From an uncultured Coleofasciculus sp. (lineage in GTDB: Bacteria > Cyanobacteriota > Cyanobacteriia > Cyanobacteriales > Coleofasciculaceae): a stretch of 6,103 bases of DNA. Location of the stretch: NCBI GenBank assembly GCA_902805485.1, contig CADCTM010000264.1, positions 1,266-7,368 of the forward strand. The letters are read 5' to 3'. The notes beneath the pieces were generated by a model, which searched no databases, was not told where the DNA came from, and worked only from the letters and a program-made list of their open reading frames with translations. Shown here one piece after another: positions 4,600 through 6,103 of the stretch (position 1 is the first letter of the stretch; every line of letters begins with the position of its first letter). The translations under genes and the position numbers were made by a program.

Positions 4600-5742
4600 A
4601 TGAAAGGTAGTAGACAAAACTTAGCTGTAGAGAAGCATCAACCTTCTTCTGGCATTTATTCTTCCCATATGCCTTCTCCTTTTGATCCAAGGAGTATCTG
4701 TCAGCGGCAAGTAGAACAGTTAGGGGCACAATTGCCGATTGTTTGCGCTTGGATTGTTTACCAAGACCCGAAGCAAGGCAGTCGTCAATCAGTTGTTCAC
4801 TACACGCAAAAACAAGCCAATTCTTATCCAACTTTATCTTATTTAGAGATAGAGGATCGGTTTACTGAGTCTTTACCGATAAAAACGTTGTTTGAAGTTG
4901 GGGCAGTGGGCAGCCTCAAAGCAATGGTCTGCCTTTTAGACCAGTATTGCTCGGAACCAGAATACCTACTGTTATGGGCTTATGAACCGCTTTCAACATT
5001 TCAGCAACAGTGGGTACAAGAGCAAGCACAATTTCTGATTAATTATCTAAACCTTTGTCGAGAGTGTTGTCGTCAACAATCAGAGATTCAATTACTTGAG
5101 CAAGTGGTACGGCGGACAGAACATCAACTGCGAAATCCTTTAGCTCTAATTGGACTTTATACTGCCAATCTTTGCCGAGGATTGCCAGCCGGTATTATGA
5201 AAGAGCAGGCACTAGTGATCGGTGAGACTGTTAAAGAGTTAAGTACGATACTGACAGATTTGCTGTCCTGTGGTCAACAGGAAAAACTGCGGGTTGCGGT
5301 TTACGATTTACGAGAAATATTATCTGAGAGTATAAAAGGACTGCAACCCTGGATAGAGCAAAAACAACTACAGTTCATTTATCCAGATTCAGCATTTACA
5401 GTAGCAGTTGATCGATGTCAAATTAAACAGGTTTTTGATAATCTTTTGAGTAACGCCGTGCATTTTAGTCCGGTCGGTGGGACAATAACTTGTCAGTGGC
5501 AAATCTTTCGCCATGAAGTGTTATTTGAAATTTGTGACCAAGGAACAGGACTTTCTGAAGAAGATTTAAAACAAGCCTTTACCGCATTTTATACCCGTCG
5601 CCCTGGAGGAACAGGATTAGGTTTAGTGATCGCAAAAAAAATCATACTCGATCATCAAGGTAGTCTCTGGGTACAAAATCTTCCAGGCGGAGGGGCACAG
5701 TTTTCCTTTACCCTACCACGCTCAAATTCTTTAACCTCCTAA
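4600..5742 (+). CDS. Soluble sensor histidine kinase (HisKA-type H-box HQLRNP, HATPase_c)
   Basis: 380 residues from ATG 4600, with a modest AGGGA site at 4588-4592; ATG 4669 (M24) is a possible later start. Residues about 30-150 form a GAF-like or divergent sensory region with no transmembrane segment, so the protein should be cytosolic. A cysteine cluster CRECC (153-157) precedes the dimerisation helix. The H-box is RRTEHQLRNPLALIGLY with phospho-acceptor H175; the ATPase domain follows with N-box DNLLSNAVHFSP (280-291), G1 box CDQGTGLS (312-319), F-region AFTAFYTRR (326-334) and G2 box GTGLGLVIAKKII (337-349). It should autophosphorylate on H175 and pass the phosphate to a response regulator, none of which is encoded here. 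The residue after the histidine is Gln, where most HisKA kinases have Glu or Asp. It is divergent from the CIS operon and shares its promoter region, so a link to CIS control is possible but unproven. Confidence 0.93.
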   Translation: MKGSRQNLAVEKHQPSSGIYSSHMPSPFDPRSICQRQVEQLGAQLPIVCAWIVYQDPKQGSRQSVVHYTQKQANSYPTLSYLEIEDRFTESLPIKTLFEVGAVGSLKAMVCLLDQYCSEPEYLLLWAYEPLSTFQQQWVQEQAQFLINYLNLCRECCRQQSEIQLLEQVVRRTEHQLRNPLALIGLYTANLCRGLPAGIMKEQALVIGETVKELSTILTDLLSCGQQEKLRVAVYDLREILSESIKGLQPWIEQKQLQFIYPDSAFTVAVDRCQIKQVFDNLLSNAVHFSPVGGTITCQWQIFRHEVLFEICDQGTGLSEEDLKQAFTAFYTRRPGGTGLGLVIAKKIILDHQGSLWVQNLPGGGAQFSFTLPRSNSLTS

Positions 5743-5780
5743 AGCGGTGTAAAGTATTGGTGGTTAAACAGCTCAAGATA

Positions 5781-5788
5781 AAAGGAGG
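5781..5788 (+). promoter_or_regulatory. Strong ribosome binding site AAAGGAGG fixing the DUF3303 start
   Basis: AAAGGAGG ends 4 bases before ATG 5793. The frame is open further upstream to a TTG at 5757, but this site lies inside that extension, so ATG 5793 is the real start. Confidence 0.8.
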
Positions 5789-5792
5789 CGAA

Positions 5793-6065
5793 ATGCGATT
5801 CATGGTAATTGAGCGCTTCAAAAACCGTGACGCTGTGACGATATATCAGCGCTACCGAGAGCAAGGGCGGATGATGCCAGAGGGTTTAAAGTATGTCGAT
5901 AGTTGGGTTGAGGCAAACTTTGATCGTTGCTTTCAACTGATGGAATGTGACGACTTGCGCTTGTTTCAGCAGTGGGTTTTGCAGTGGCAAGACTTAGCTG
6001 AGTTTGAGATCGTTCCTGTCGTTGGCTCAAAAGACACTTTAGAGGCAATTACTGCCAGACTATAA
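5793..6065 (+). CDS. DUF3303 family protein
   Basis: 90 residues from ATG 5793 (MRFMVIERFKNRD). The pattern is that of DUF3303: an opening strand FMVIERF, the central YRYREQGRMMPEGLKYVDSWV-type block (here YQRYREQGRMMPEG followed by LKYVDSWVE), then FDRCFQLMECDD and WQDLAEFEIVPVVGSKD. The fold is expected to be a small ferredoxin-like (dimeric alpha-beta) barrel, cytosolic, with no signal or membrane segment. The biochemical function of the family is not known to me and I do not assign one. It begins 50 bases after the kinase stop in the same direction with a strong ribosome site and no visible terminator between, so the two may be cotranscribed. The last 38 bases of the window, after its stop, show no clear terminator hairpin. 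Confidence 0.88.
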   Translation: MRFMVIERFKNRDAVTIYQRYREQGRMMPEGLKYVDSWVEANFDRCFQLMECDDLRLFQQWVLQWQDLAEFEIVPVVGSKDTLEAITARL

Positions 6066-6103
6066 CCACTATTTTATTAGATTTCAAGCCTCAAGTTTGT
6101 TAA

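Noticed and set aside
4562..4831. Minus-strand 89-residue open frame overlapping the kinase start
   Set aside because: It lies opposite the kinase N-terminus, shows no recognisable family pattern and no clear ribosome site; the plus-strand kinase explains the region.

Overview
The window looks like a piece of a cyanobacterial chromosome holding the upstream part of a contractile injection system (CIS) operon. The cyanobacterial call is an inference. It rests on one HIP1 octamer (GCGATCGC, 668-675), a heptanucleotide short tandem repeat (332-359), C/G-rich palindromic intergenic repeats, a DUF3303 protein, and a DUF4255/sheath/tube/tube gene order like that of the thylakoid-anchored CIS of multicellular cyanobacteria. 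No single gene fixes the genus.

Left and central part, minus strand (4253 down to 1). Six genes lie in one direction. In transcription order they are a DUF4255/Pvc16_N-type cap or terminator protein (4253-3675), the contractile sheath (3632-1995), an inner tube protein (1825-1358), a second tube-family protein (1191-682), a short protein that resembles a tail-assembly chaperone (656-339), and a tandem paralogue of it cut by the window edge (287-1). The intergenic gaps are 42, 169, 166, 25 and 51 bases. Together they would give the cap, contractile sleeve, inner tube, tube initiator/adaptor and assembly helpers of a phage-tail-like particle. Spike, baseplate, LysM adaptor and AAA+ ATPase genes are not here and would be expected beyond position 1.

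Divergent control region (4254-4599). This AT-rich spacer of 346 bases separates the CIS operon from a plus-strand gene pair. It holds a reasonable minus-strand promoter (TTGTCA-N17-GATATT), a weaker plus-strand one, three copies of a 9-base motif (TAACTTAAT), two of which sit on the predicted -10 regions of the two promoters, and a direct repeat (TACAGCTA twice) in the CIS leader.

Right part, plus strand. A soluble sensor histidine kinase (4600-5742) with an unusual H-box (HQLRNP) is followed by a small DUF3303 protein (5793-6065) with a strong ribosome binding site. No response regulator is visible. The shared spacer makes the kinase a candidate regulator of the injection system, but that rests on position only.

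Most interesting: (i) repeat-element sequence around and possibly inside the sheath gene, with a block at 2708-2731 that matches both arms of the intergenic palindrome and encodes an Ser/Pro/Asn patch; (ii) the motif triplet in the divergent spacer; (iii) the tandem paralogous chaperone-like genes, one of which ends inside a heptamer repeat.
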